Shown here: one piece after another, positions 56,682 through 64,000 of the stretch | How positions within the stretch are numbered: the stretch's first letter is position 1 | Layout of the letters: every line of letters begins with the position of its first letter | Assembly: GCA_004017535.1 (NCBI GenBank) | Contig: SAJS01000014.1 | Coordinates: 1-64,000, forward strand | Direction of reading: 5' to 3' | Source: Mesorhizobium sp. | Lineage (GTDB): Bacteria; Pseudomonadota; Alphaproteobacteria; Rhizobiales; Rhizobiaceae | DNA length: 64,000 nt | The notes under the pieces: model-generated | Databases searched by the model: none | Seen by the model: the letters and a program-made list of their open reading frames with translations, nothing else | Told to the model about the DNA's origin: nothing | Translations under genes and position numbers: made by a program

Positions 56682-57740
56682 CTAAAGTCGCTTGCCGGTT
56701 TCGGCGTCGAAGAGGTGGACCTGGTCGAGACGAGGCATCAGCTTGAGCGTGTCGCCCGGCTTGAAGTCGTGACGCTCGCGAAACAGCGCCACCATCTCGC
56801 CCTCGCCGAAGCGCACGAACACCAGGGTTTCCGAGCCGGTCGGCTCGACAACCGAGATCTTGGCCTCGACGCCGTCGGGATGGATCTCCAGGTGCTCCGG
56901 GCGCACGCCGTAGACGACGGCCTGACCATCCTCGCCGGCACTGTTGGCGGGCATCGGAAACGCCGTGCCGGCGATGTCGACGACCGGCTTCTCGCCCTTC
57001 CTCACGGTGCCCTTGAGCAGGTTCATCGCCGGCGAGCCGATAAAGCCGGCGACAAACAGATTGGCGGGCCGGTCAAACAATTCGAGCGGCGCGCCGATCT
57101 GCTCGATGCGGCCGTCGCGCATCACGACAATCTTGTCGGCCATGGTCATGGCCTCGATCTGGTCGTGGGTGACGTAGATCGTCGTGGTCTTCAACCGCTG
57201 GTGCAGTTCCTTGATCTCGGTGCGCATCTGCACGCGCAGCTTGGCGTCGAGGTTGGAGAGCGGCTCGTCGAACAGAAACACTTGCGGATTGCGCACGATG
57301 GCGCGGCCCATGGCGACGCGCTGGCGCTGACCGCCCGAAAGCTGGCGCGGATAGCGCTTGAGATAGGGCGCGAGGTCGAGGATGTCGGCGGCGCGCTTGA
57401 CGCGTTCGGCGACGACGGCCGGATCGGTGCCGCGCAGCTTCAGCGCGAAGGCCATGTTCTGCTCCACCGTCTTGTGCGGATAGAGCGCGTAATTCTGGAA
57501 CACCATCGCGATGTCGCGCTTAGCCGGCGGCAGGTTGTTGACGACGCGGTCGCCGATCGAGATCGTGCCGCCGGAAACCGTTTCCAGCCCGGCCACCATC
57601 CTGAGCAGCGTGGACTTGCCGCATCCTGAAGGGCCGACCAGCACGACGAATTGCCCATCGGCAATATCGACGCTGACCTCATGCAGGACCTTGACGGTCC
57701 CGAACGCCTTGGCCACACTGCTGATCGCGACTTGAGCCAT
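56682..57740 (-). CDS. Sugar ABC transporter ATP-binding protein (UgpC/MalK type)
   Basis: A 352-residue ATPase that powers a CUT1-type carbohydrate importer. Walker A is GPSGCGKST (36-44), signature LSGGQRQRVAMGRA, Walker B VFLFDEPLSNLDAKLR, followed by the MalK-type C-terminal regulatory (TOBE) domain (VYGVRPEHLEI, SETLVFVRFGEGE). GGGGAG precedes the ATG at 57740. It is divergent from the binding-protein gene; its permeases are on the other strand at 59.8-61.9 kb. Confidence 0.95.
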   Translation of the reverse strand: MAQVAISSVAKAFGTVKVLHEVSVDIADGQFVVLVGPSGCGKSTLLRMVAGLETVSGGTISIGDRVVNNLPPAKRDIAMVFQNYALYPHKTVEQNMAFALKLRGTDPAVVAERVKRAADILDLAPYLKRYPRQLSGGQRQRVAMGRAIVRNPQVFLFDEPLSNLDAKLRVQMRTEIKELHQRLKTTTIYVTHDQIEAMTMADKIVVMRDGRIEQIGAPLELFDRPANLFVAGFIGSPAMNLLKGTVRKGEKPVVDIAGTAFPMPANSAGEDGQAVVYGVRPEHLEIHPDGVEAKISVVEPTGSETLVFVRFGEGEMVALFRERHDFKPGDTLKLMPRLDQVHLFDAETGKRL

Positions 57741-57826
57741 CGTCTCCCCTTTATCTTTTGCGGTGAAGCTAGCCATTGCCAGCGGCAACGGCAAGTCGGT
57801 ATCTTATAGTTAAAAAGCCAATCTTG

Positions 57827-57855
57827 TTGACAAGGTAATCGATTACGCGAATAGT
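57827..57855 (+). promoter_or_regulatory. Promoter with LacI-type operator in the spacer
   Basis: TTGACA (57827-57832), 17-base spacer, AATAGT (57850-57855). Inside the spacer lies the perfect 12-bp palindrome GTAATCGATTAC (57835-57846), centred on CG as in LacI/GalR-family operators. A repressor bound here would block polymerase for the binding-protein operon; it may also reach the divergent ATPase gene. No lacI-family gene is in the window. Confidence 0.75.
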
Positions 57856-58019
57856 GGCGAGTGCCAATCCGACGCAGGCCTGTTACCCTGAAATCGGAGC
57901 TCCGGCGACGCAGGGTGGGGTCCCACGTCCCCGTTTGATCGAGGAGAACCGTAGACGTTTGCACGTCCGAGAAATTGGCATTTCAATTCAATCGCTGTTG
58001 TTCTGGGAGGAACCTGTAG

Positions 58020-59696
58020 ATGAGAGTCGACCTATACGAAAAACTGATGCGCGCCGGTGCGAGCCGCCGCGATGTGCTGAAGGGTGCTGCCTCGATGGCC
58101 GCGATCGCAGCTGCGTCCGGTGCCGGGCTCGGCGCGCTGACGAGGCCGGCCGCGGCCGACGATAGTCTGCGTGCGAAAATCCTGCAGATCCCGGGCGTCG
58201 GCAAAGGCCAGCCGACGGATGCCGATTTCCAGAAGGTCGGCGAGCTCTGCCTGGAAGCGACCAAGGCCAATGTCAAGGAAGGCGAGTTCGCCGGTGTCGA
58301 GCTCACCTTCATGGGCCTCAACAACCAGAACCTGCACAACGTGCTGTTCCGTGGTTTCCTGAAGCCATGGGAGGCTTATACGGGCGCCAAGATCAGCTGG
58401 ATCGACCTTGCCCAGGCCGATTACAACGCCCGTCTGCAGCAGTCGATCGCCACCGGCACCGTCGACTTCGACATCATCGAGATGGGCGCGCCCTTCGAAG
58501 GCGATGTCTGCGGCAAGGGCCTCACCTCCGAGATGCCCGACTGGGTCAAGAAGCAGATCGACTTCGACGACCTGGTCAACTATCTCAAGCCGCCGGTCGG
58601 CACCTGGAACGGCAAGCAGTATCGCGTGACGATCGACGGCGACGCGCATAATTTCAACTACCGCACCGACGTGTTCTCCGACTCCGAGCTGGCGGCAGCC
58701 TGGAAGGCGGACAGCGGCGACAAGGCGGGCCTGACGGAGTGGGGCGTGCCCAAGACCTGGCAGCAGGTCCAGGCCGTGACCAAGTTCCTGAAGGGCAAGA
58801 AATTCAAGGGCCAGGACGTCTATGGCTATCTCGACGCGCCCAAGCCCTGGGGCGGTTTCGGCTTCTATTTCCTCGGCAGCCGCGCCACCGCCTATGCCAA
58901 GCACCCCGACGACAAGGCCTGGCTGTTCGACGCCGACACGATGAAGCCGCGCGTCAACAATCCGGCCTGGGTGCGCGCCATCCAGGACGTCATCGACGCC
59001 CTGCCGTCCGAGCCCGCCGACCAGATCAACGCCGATCCGAACACGACCGCCTTCCAGCAGTTCCTGGCCGGCACCGGCTCGATGATCCCCTGGTGGGGCG
59101 ATGTTGGCTCGAACGTGAAGACCAATGACTCGTCGGTCATCGGCGACGTCACCGGCTTCTCGATCCTGCCCGGCTCAGACGATGTGTACAACTCCAAGAC
59201 CGGCAAATGGGACAAGCTCGCCAGCGGCCCGAACTATGCGCCGAACTGCGCCTATCTCGGCTGGGGCGTCTATGTCATGGCCCGCGTCGACAAGGACGAG
59301 AAGAAGAAGAAGGCGGCGTGGTCGGCCGCCGCGCATCTCGGCGGCAAGGACCTGTCGATCTGGACGGCGATGTATCCGTCGGGCTTCCAACCCTACCGCA
59401 ACTCCCATTTCAACATTCCCGAATGGGTAGCTGCCGGCTATGACGAAGCCTTCATCACCTCCTACCTCAAGTCGGAAGGCGATAGCTACAACCATCCGAA
59501 TGCCGCCATCGAGCCGCGCATCCCCGGCATCTTCCAGTACTATTCCGCCGCCGAGGACATCCTGGCCAACACTTTCGCCGGCAAGATGAAGGCGCAGGAA
59601 GGCGCCGATGCCATCGCAGCGGCCTGGGAAAAGCTGACCGACCAGATCGGCCGCGAAAACCAGATCAAGCTCTACAAAGCCTCGCTCGGCATGTAG
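58020..59696 (+). CDS. Tat-exported sugar ABC substrate-binding protein, long form
   Basis: A 558-residue periplasmic solute-binding protein of the family 1 (CUT1) type. The N-terminus has a twin-arginine signal, ASRRDVLKGAASMAAIAAA (Arg16-Arg17), so it is exported folded. The mature part has a typical SBP core (VELTFMGLNNQNLHN; DFDIIEMGAPFEG; PWWGDVGSNVKTND) but is about 130 residues longer than usual maltose-type proteins, like a subgroup seen with sugar and polyol transporters of rhizobia. GGGAGGAA stands 8 bases before the ATG. First gene of the + arm, under the LacI-type operator. Confidence 0.92.
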   Translation: MRVDLYEKLMRAGASRRDVLKGAASMAAIAAASGAGLGALTRPAAADDSLRAKILQIPGVGKGQPTDADFQKVGELCLEATKANVKEGEFAGVELTFMGLNNQNLHNVLFRGFLKPWEAYTGAKISWIDLAQADYNARLQQSIATGTVDFDIIEMGAPFEGDVCGKGLTSEMPDWVKKQIDFDDLVNYLKPPVGTWNGKQYRVTIDGDAHNFNYRTDVFSDSELAAAWKADSGDKAGLTEWGVPKTWQQVQAVTKFLKGKKFKGQDVYGYLDAPKPWGGFGFYFLGSRATAYAKHPDDKAWLFDADTMKPRVNNPAWVRAIQDVIDALPSEPADQINADPNTTAFQQFLAGTGSMIPWWGDVGSNVKTNDSSVIGDVTGFSILPGSDDVYNSKTGKWDKLASGPNYAPNCAYLGWGVYVMARVDKDEKKKKAAWSAAAHLGGKDLSIWTAMYPSGFQPYRNSHFNIPEWVAAGYDEAFITSYLKSEGDSYNHPNAAIEPRIPGIFQYYSAAEDILANTFAGKMKAQEGADAIAAAWEKLTDQIGRENQIKLYKASLGM

Positions 59697-59713
59697 GCTA
59701 TCTCGACCAAGTC

Positions 59714-59744
59714 GCGGCCCGGCGACACCTCGTCGCCGGGCCGC
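59714..59744 (+). terminator. Strong hairpin between binding protein and permease genes
   Basis: GCGGCCCGGCGAC-ACCTC-GTCGCCGGGCCGC, a perfect 13-bp stem 17 bases after the stop codon, followed by GTATTTAT. It may stabilise or partly end the transcript so that the binding protein is made in excess over the permeases. Confidence 0.7.
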
Positions 59745-59755
59745 GTATTTATCCC

Positions 59756-59799
59756 GCAATTCCAGGAAATTTGTGCAGCGGTTTTCCGTCCGGAATTGC
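59756..59799. repeat. Palindromic repeat family A, copy 5
   Basis: GCAATTCC AGGAAATTTGTGCAGCGG TTTTCCGTCC GGAATTGC, directly after the hairpin at 59714-59744 and 30 bases before the permease start. A second stem-loop in the same intergenic gap. Confidence 0.88.
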
Positions 59800-59829
59800 G
59801 TCAAGAAGAAGCGCGAAGAGGCGAGAAGC

Positions 59830-60945
59830 GTGGCTGAGCAGACTTCGACCGCGAATGCGTGGCCGGCAAATCCGGCCGACCTGATCCCGCAAGGCCGCAA
59901 GCGCCTCGGCTGGAGCCTGCTGGCCGTCGCGAGCCTTGCCCTGCTGGCTATCATCGTCGTGCAGATCCTCTACAAGACCGAGATGTCCACGGTCGGCTTC
60001 GATACCTGGCGGCCGGTGATCTATGCCTACATCCTGTGGGGTGCAGCACTTGGTGCCTGGCAGGTGCTGACGCGCGGCGAGGACGGGCAGCGCGCGCTGT
60101 TCCTTTTGCCGGCGCTGCTCTTCACCATCGCCATGGTGATCTTTCCGACGCTGTTCGGCTTCTACATCGCGCTCACCGACTGGAACCTAAGTTCGTTTGC
60201 CGGACGCAGGTTCAACGGCCTCGACAATTTCTGGCAGATGCTGGCCGACCCCTACTACCGCAACGCGCTGTTCAACATGGTGCTCTACGTGCTTGCGGTG
60301 CTGGTGGAATATGTCATCGCCTTCGGCCTGGCGCTGCTGCTCAACGCGCAAATAAGCGCCCGCAAATTCTTCCGCGTCGTCTTCCTGCTGCCGCTGATGC
60401 TGTCGCCGGTCGCCGTGTCCTGGATGGTCGGCAAATCGCTGATGGAGTACCGGTTCGGCCCCGCGGCGACGCTGGCGCGTCATCTCGGCTGGGATAATCC
60501 CGCCTTCTTCTCCGACCCGATCACAGCCCGCATCTCGATCATGATGCTCGATGCCTGGACGTTCATCCCGTTCATGATGATCATGCTGCTCGCCGGCCTG
60601 CAGGCGATGTCGCGCGAGGTGCTGGAAGCCGCCCGCGTCGACGGCGCGACCGCGTGGCAGACCTTCTGGCAGGTCACTTTCCCGCTGATGCTGCCGGTAT
60701 CGGTGACGGCGGTGATCCTGCGCATCATCTTCAAGCTGAAGCTCGCCGACATCATCATCACCCTGACTTCAGGCGGCCCCGGCGGCGCCACCGATTCCGT
60801 GTCGAGCTTCATCTACCGCGAATACCGCGACCGCTCGAACGTCGGCTACGGCACAATGCTCGCCATGGCCTATCTGATCATCATCGTCGTGTTCGTGACC
60901 TGGCTGCTGAAAGTCGCCAGTCGTTTCGTGCGCAACGTCAACTGA
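59830..60945 (+). CDS. Sugar ABC transporter permease (MalF type)
   Basis: A 371-residue inner-membrane permease with about eight hydrophobic segments; the first two segments and a long N-terminal part (to about residue 80) are extra compared with the shortest MalF-type proteins. The ATPase-coupling EAA loop is EVLEAARVDGATAWQTFWQVTFPLM. A GTG at 59830 is used with GAGGCGAGAAG upstream; the frame is open further upstream through repeat A. It follows the binding protein by 133 bases and precedes the partner permease by 8. Confidence 0.9.
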   Translation: MAEQTSTANAWPANPADLIPQGRKRLGWSLLAVASLALLAIIVVQILYKTEMSTVGFDTWRPVIYAYILWGAALGAWQVLTRGEDGQRALFLLPALLFTIAMVIFPTLFGFYIALTDWNLSSFAGRRFNGLDNFWQMLADPYYRNALFNMVLYVLAVLVEYVIAFGLALLLNAQISARKFFRVVFLLPLMLSPVAVSWMVGKSLMEYRFGPAATLARHLGWDNPAFFSDPITARISIMMLDAWTFIPFMMIMLLAGLQAMSREVLEAARVDGATAWQTFWQVTFPLMLPVSVTAVILRIIFKLKLADIIITLTSGGPGGATDSVSSFIYREYRDRSNVGYGTMLAMAYLIIIVVFVTWLLKVASRFVRNVN

Positions 60946-60953
60946 GCGGCATC

Positions 60954-61871
60954 ATGAGCGTCCAGACCACCGACTATACCGTTTCCGAAATCCGCTCGCC
61001 GGCGGCCTTCATCACCAGCCGCGTCTTCATCTATGGCGCGCTCGTCTTCTGGGCATTCGTGTGCCTGTTCCCGATCTACTGGACGATCACCACCTCGTTC
61101 AAATCGGCGGTCGATGTCACGCAAGGCCATCTCATCCCCTTCGTCGACTTCACGCCCGACTGGAAGGGCTGGCGCTCGCTCGGCCTGTCGCCGGATTCGA
61201 TCTTCCAGACCTCGACCGTGCGCGACGAATTCCTCAAGCGCTTCATGAACTCGGTCATCACCTCGGTCGGCGCATCGGCTCTCGCCATCATAATCGGCAG
61301 CCTCGCCGCCTATGGCCTTGTCCGATACCGTTACAAATTCGCCTGGTTCAGGAACGAGGACATCTCCTTCTTCTTCCTGTCGCAGCTCATCCTGCCGCCG
61401 GTCGTGCTGGCGCTCCCGTTCCTGGTGCTCTACCGGGAAGTGGCGCTCCTCGATACGCGGATCGGGCTCGTGCTCCTCTACACGCTTATGGTGCTGCCGA
61501 TCGTCATCTGGATCATGCGCGACCAGTTCAACTCGATCCCTGTCGAATTGGAGGAAGCGGCCTTGGTCGACGGGCTGTCGATCTGGGGTGCGTTCTTCCG
61601 CATCGTCATGCCAATCGCCCTGCCCGGCATGGTCGCCGCCTTCATCCTGGCGATGGTGCTGTGCTGGAACGAGTATTTCTTCGCCGCGCTTCTGACGTCG
61701 ACCGACGCCAAGACCATCCCGGTCATGGTGGCGAGCCAGACCGGCTCGCAAGGCATCAACTGGTGGTCGATGGCAGCCCTGGCCACCGCCGCCATCGCAC
61801 CCCTGGCCATCATCGGCATCGCGCTCGAGCGCTACCTGATCATGGGCATGACGGCCGGCTCGGTGAAGTAG
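60954..61871 (+). CDS. Sugar ABC transporter permease (MalG type)
   Basis: A 305-residue permease with six hydrophobic segments. EAA loop: VELEEAALVDGLSIWGAFFRIVMPIALPG. It begins with SVQTTDYTVSE, a cytoplasmic N-terminus, then a periplasmic loop of about 60 residues after the first segment that is longer than usual. It pairs with the preceding permease and with the ATPase at 56682. It ends 44 bases before the convergent creatininase-family gene, with a palindromic repeat fragment between. Confidence 0.93.
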   Translation: MSVQTTDYTVSEIRSPAAFITSRVFIYGALVFWAFVCLFPIYWTITTSFKSAVDVTQGHLIPFVDFTPDWKGWRSLGLSPDSIFQTSTVRDEFLKRFMNSVITSVGASALAIIIGSLAAYGLVRYRYKFAWFRNEDISFFFLSQLILPPVVLALPFLVLYREVALLDTRIGLVLLYTLMVLPIVIWIMRDQFNSIPVELEEAALVDGLSIWGAFFRIVMPIALPGMVAAFILAMVLCWNEYFFAALLTSTDAKTIPVMVASQTGSQGINWWSMAALATAAIAPLAIIGIALERYLIMGMTAGSVK

Positions 61872-61879
61872 CTGGACCT

Positions 61880-61907
61880 TTCCTTCCCGCCTTGTGGGAG
61901 AAGGAAG
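61880..61907. repeat. Intergenic repeat fragment, 'TTGTGGGAGAAGG' type
   Basis: TTCCTTCCCGCCTTGTGGGAGAAGGAA: one arm pair (CCTTC ... GAAGG) of the repeat family at 73-130, lying between convergent gene ends, where it could terminate transcription. Confidence 0.55.
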
Positions 61908-61915
61908 CACCGCGC

Positions 61916-62659
61916 CTATCCCATCAGGATGGACCTTAAATGATCAAGGATCATGGCGACGCCGATCTTGCCGAGGCCTGCCGAGGCCTCCGCCGCGTCT
62001 TTCGTGTACCAGCCGGTGTTGTCGGCCAAATGCTTCTCGTCCACAGCCTCGGGGCATAGCGCCAGCATCAGCGAGGTTTCGCCTTTGCCGGCATGGTCGA
62101 ACGGGTATTTGCCGTTCATCGCGGCCGGCATCAGCGGGTGCACCTGCACCCAGTTGAAGACGTTCTCGCCTTGGGCATGGCCGGCATAGTAATCGGCCAT
62201 CGTGTTCGACCCCCACCAGCCCTCGCCGCGCTCCTTCTCCAGGAAGCGGAAGATCGCCTGCCGCCCCGCGGTCTTGAAGGCGAGGTCGGTCGGCATGCCG
62301 GCCACGAAATTTTCGGTCTGGTGGTGGATGATGGCGTGGATGTTGCGGAAGCCTATGCGCAACAGCCCGTAGAACAATTCCTCGGCGAATGGCGAAAGCA
62401 CCGGTCCACCGACCTGCACCGAGCCGCTGCCTTCCGGCGCCGCCACCGCATAGCTTGCCGCGCCGTAATAGAAGGGCGGCAGGATGACGAGGTCCCTCTC
62501 CTTCTCGATCAGCTCCACCGTCTTGATGACGGCCAAAGTGTCCATCCCGACCGCCATGTGCTCACCATGGTATTCGAGCACGCCGAGCGGCAGCACGACC
62601 GGCCAGTTCTCCTCGATCGCCTTGCGGATCTGGTGCGGCAGCATCAGTTCGTAGCGCAT
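61916..62659 (-). CDS. Creatininase-family metal-dependent amidohydrolase
   Basis: A 247-residue protein of the creatininase superfamily (creatininase, FAPy deformylase, MftE peptidase). Metal-ligand motif LGVLEYHGEHMAVGMD (Glu29, His31/34, Asp40), then HHQTENFV and GKGETSLML with the C-terminal Glu. Creatine or creatinine genes are absent; the enzyme probably opens a lactam, lactone or amide related to a sugar product. It starts 3 bases after the SIS gene stop; the GGAG Shine-Dalgarno lies within that junction. Substrate unknown. Confidence 0.85.
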   Translation of the reverse strand: MRYELMLPHQIRKAIEENWPVVLPLGVLEYHGEHMAVGMDTLAVIKTVELIEKERDLVILPPFYYGAASYAVAAPEGSGSVQVGGPVLSPFAEELFYGLLRIGFRNIHAIIHHQTENFVAGMPTDLAFKTAGRQAIFRFLEKERGEGWWGSNTMADYYAGHAQGENVFNWVQVHPLMPAAMNGKYPFDHAGKGETSLMLALCPEAVDEKHLADNTGWYTKDAAEASAGLGKIGVAMILDHLRSILMG

Positions 62660-62662
62660 GCC

Positions 62663-63229
62663 CTACTCCATATTGGTGTGCCTGGCGCGCATGGCTTCCG
62701 GCGTCGCATTGGTCAGCGCCTGGAGCCTCAGCACCATGATCTCGAACAACAGGAACAGCGCGCCTTCGAACAGCGAGCCCATTGGCAGCACCGAGCTTCT
62801 TGCCGTGCCCTGGTCGCTGGCCATGGTCTGCGCCGGGACGACCAGCGTGAAGTCGGCGAGTTTCGCCGCGCTGCCTGTCGGTTCGGCCGTCAGGAGCAGC
62901 ACCTTCGCGCCGGCATCGCGGGCAACCCGCATCAAGGTCAGCACCGTGGTGGTCTCGCCCGGCCCTGAGCTCGCCAGGAACACGTCGCCCTGCCCGAGCG
63001 GCGGCGTAGTCATGTCGCCGACCACCGAAACCGGCAGGCCGAGATGATAGAGCCGCATGGCAAAACCCTTCACCTGCAGCGCCTCGCGGCCGCATCCATA
63101 GACGGCGATCCTGCGGGCGCCGGCCAGCATGGCGCAGGCTGCGTCGATCCGGGCTTCATCCGTGCGCGCCAGCACCGCGCCAAGCTCGTCCAGCGCGGTC
63201 GCGAACATGCCGGATCCGGCTTTGCTCAT
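62663..63229 (-). CDS. SIS-domain sugar-phosphate isomerase (6-phospho-3-hexuloisomerase-like)
   Basis: A 188-residue single-SIS protein: ARRIAVYGCGREALQVKGFAMRLYHLG, then GDVFLASSGPGETTTVLTL, the sugar-phosphate-binding Ser cluster, and a C-terminal helical part with LFEGALFLLFEIMVL. Best match by pattern is 6-phospho-3-hexuloisomerase (PHI) of the ribulose-monophosphate route; no hexulose-phosphate synthase is adjacent. A start at ATG 63229 is used; a GTG at 63241 would add four residues. Overlapping reading of the GGTGAG site supports 63229. First gene of a unit with the creatininase-family gene. Confidence 0.8.
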   Translation of the reverse strand: MSKAGSGMFATALDELGAVLARTDEARIDAACAMLAGARRIAVYGCGREALQVKGFAMRLYHLGLPVSVVGDMTTPPLGQGDVFLASSGPGETTTVLTLMRVARDAGAKVLLLTAEPTGSAAKLADFTLVVPAQTMASDQGTARSSVLPMGSLFEGALFLLFEIMVLRLQALTNATPEAMRARHTNME

Positions 63230-63417
63230 GGCATGGCTCACCCTGTCTGCGCGAAGTCGCGTGTCTCTATAGATTCGGCGGCTCGCTGGCCGCGCAAGGC
63301 TTGTTTTTGTTCATGCTACCATTGCGAAAATCGCTGTCCAACGAGCCTCGGCACTTTTGCTGGGCCACCGGCGTGATAGTGTCATGTCAGACAAATCGCT
63401 CCGGGACATCGTCAGAC

Positions 63418-64000
63418 ATGAAGACACGGCACTTCGATCGCATCGGCAATGGCGGCATCACCTTCACCGAACTCGGCTTCGGCACCGCGCCGCTCGGCAA
63501 TCTCTACCGCGCCATCTCCGACGAGGACGCCAATGCCACCCTGGAGGCGGCATGGAAGGCTGGCTGCCGCTACTTCGATACGGCGCCGCTTTACGGCCTC
63601 GGCCTGTCGGAAACCCGCCTCAACCCTTTCCTGCGCGGCAGGAAGCGCGACGACTATGTGCTGTCGAGCAAGGTCGGCCGCCTCATGCGCGTCGCCCCGC
63701 CGGACCAGCGCACCGGCATCGGCAAGTTCTTCGAGACGCCGTCGCGCCGAGAAGTCTACGACTACTCCTATGACGGCGTCATGCGCTCCTTCGAGGCCTC
63801 GCTGGAGCGTCTTGGCGTCGACCGCATCGACATCCTCTTCGTGCACGACGTCGACATCTTCACCCATGGCAGCAAGGAAGCCTCGGATGCCCGTATCGCG
63901 GAGTTCATGTCGTCCGGCTATTACGGGCTGCTTTCGCTGCGCGACCAAGGCGTGATCAAGGCCTTCGGCGGCGGCATCAATGAATGGCAGGTCGCGCAGA
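63418..64000 (+). CDS. Aldo/keto reductase, D-threo-aldose/L-fucose dehydrogenase-like (truncated by window end)
   Basis: The first 194 residues of an aldo/keto reductase; the frame is open at base 64000. The catalytic tetrad is visible as Asp54 and Tyr59 in RYFDTAPLYG, Lys85 in SSKVGR and His143 in FVHD. An insertion around residues 94-118 (APPDQRTGIGKFFETPSRRE...YDYSYDG) is typical of the pyridoxal 4-dehydrogenase/D-threo-aldose 1-dehydrogenase subgroup, which oxidises L-fucose, L-galactose or D-arabinose to lactones. The ATG at 63418 matches the family N-terminus. Divergent from the SIS gene with a 188-base shared gap. Confidence 0.85.
   Translation, partial: MKTRHFDRIGNGGITFTELGFGTAPLGNLYRAISDEDANATLEAAWKAGCRYFDTAPLYGLGLSETRLNPFLRGRKRDDYVLSSKVGRLMRVAPPDQRTGIGKFFETPSRREVYDYSYDGVMRSFEASLERLGVDRIDILFVHDVDIFTHGSKEASDARIAEFMSSGYYGLLSLRDQGVIKAFGGGINEWQVAQ

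Noticed and set aside
58020-61871. Assignment of the transporter to a known substrate such as glycerol, trehalose or fucose
   Set aside because: Size and Tat signal of the binding protein recall several rhizobial sugar and polyol systems, but no specificity-determining feature can be read by eye.

Overview
The window is chromosomal housekeeping DNA from a GC-rich alphaproteobacterium of the Rhizobiales, most likely Mesorhizobium or a close Phyllobacteriaceae relative. The evidence is the gene order (zeta subunit, purC-purS-purQ, purL, bolA, grxD, then rpsD, murI, trmJ, icd, alaS, recA), the eukaryote-like NADP isocitrate dehydrogenase, the suf operon with an Irr-type box, a GTAC-N7-GTTC LexA box at recA, and several families of short palindromic intergenic repeats typical of that genus. 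This assignment is by recognition only. No insertion sequence, prophage, integrase or CRISPR array was seen.

Layout. 1-2.9 kb: VOC protein, small alpha/beta hydrolase, HpaI-type aldolase, F1 ATPase zeta subunit. 3.2-11.7 kb: purine genes purC, purS, purQ and purL on the + strand, interrupted by a lipoprotein, a Pr6Pr-like membrane protein, a DUF1127 protein and a MocR regulator, then a membrane protein, bolA and grxD. 11.8-27.2 kb: Bcr/CflA transporter, inositol-phosphatase-like protein, ttcA, rpsD, two very small proteins, an RNB nuclease, murI, trmJ, icd, a GST, alaS and SOS-controlled recA. 27.4-29.3 kb: pseudouridine salvage pair psuK-psuG. 30.8-38.0 kb: a seven-gene suf operon on the - strand (nifS-like, sufB, sufC, sufD, sufS, sufT, sufA) behind a promoter that carries an Irr-type operator. 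38.2-50.8 kb: envelope and lipid genes (PAP2 phosphatase, ArnT-like glycosyltransferase, AsmA-like protein, CelD-like acyltransferase coupled to a sterol-desaturase-family protein, LytM peptidase), plus tyrS and a 1-Cys Bcp peroxiredoxin. 50.8-53.2 kb: an overlapping M24/M20 hydrolase pair in which the M24 protein has lost its metal ligands, as in ectoine hydrolases. 53.6-55 kb: a secreted tandem-repeat protein, tRNA-Asp and tRNA-Val. 55.2-64 kb: a sugar uptake and catabolism locus.

The 55-64 kb locus is the best candidate for an undescribed system. One arm (-) encodes an ABC ATPase, a RbsD/FucU mutarotase and a ribokinase-like kinase. The divergent arm (+) encodes a Tat-exported binding protein of about 558 residues and two permeases. 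Next come a creatininase-family hydrolase with a SIS sugar-phosphate isomerase (-), and a divergent aldo/keto reductase of the L-fucose/D-threo-aldose dehydrogenase type that runs off the window. A perfect 12-bp LacI-type operator lies between the -35 and -10 boxes of the binding-protein promoter. The substrate is not known.

Three gaps exceed 300 bases. 15691-16061 holds the rpsD leader. 25606-26037 holds a composite repeat and the recA terminator. 53193-53612 holds a second copy of that repeat and otherwise nothing recognised.
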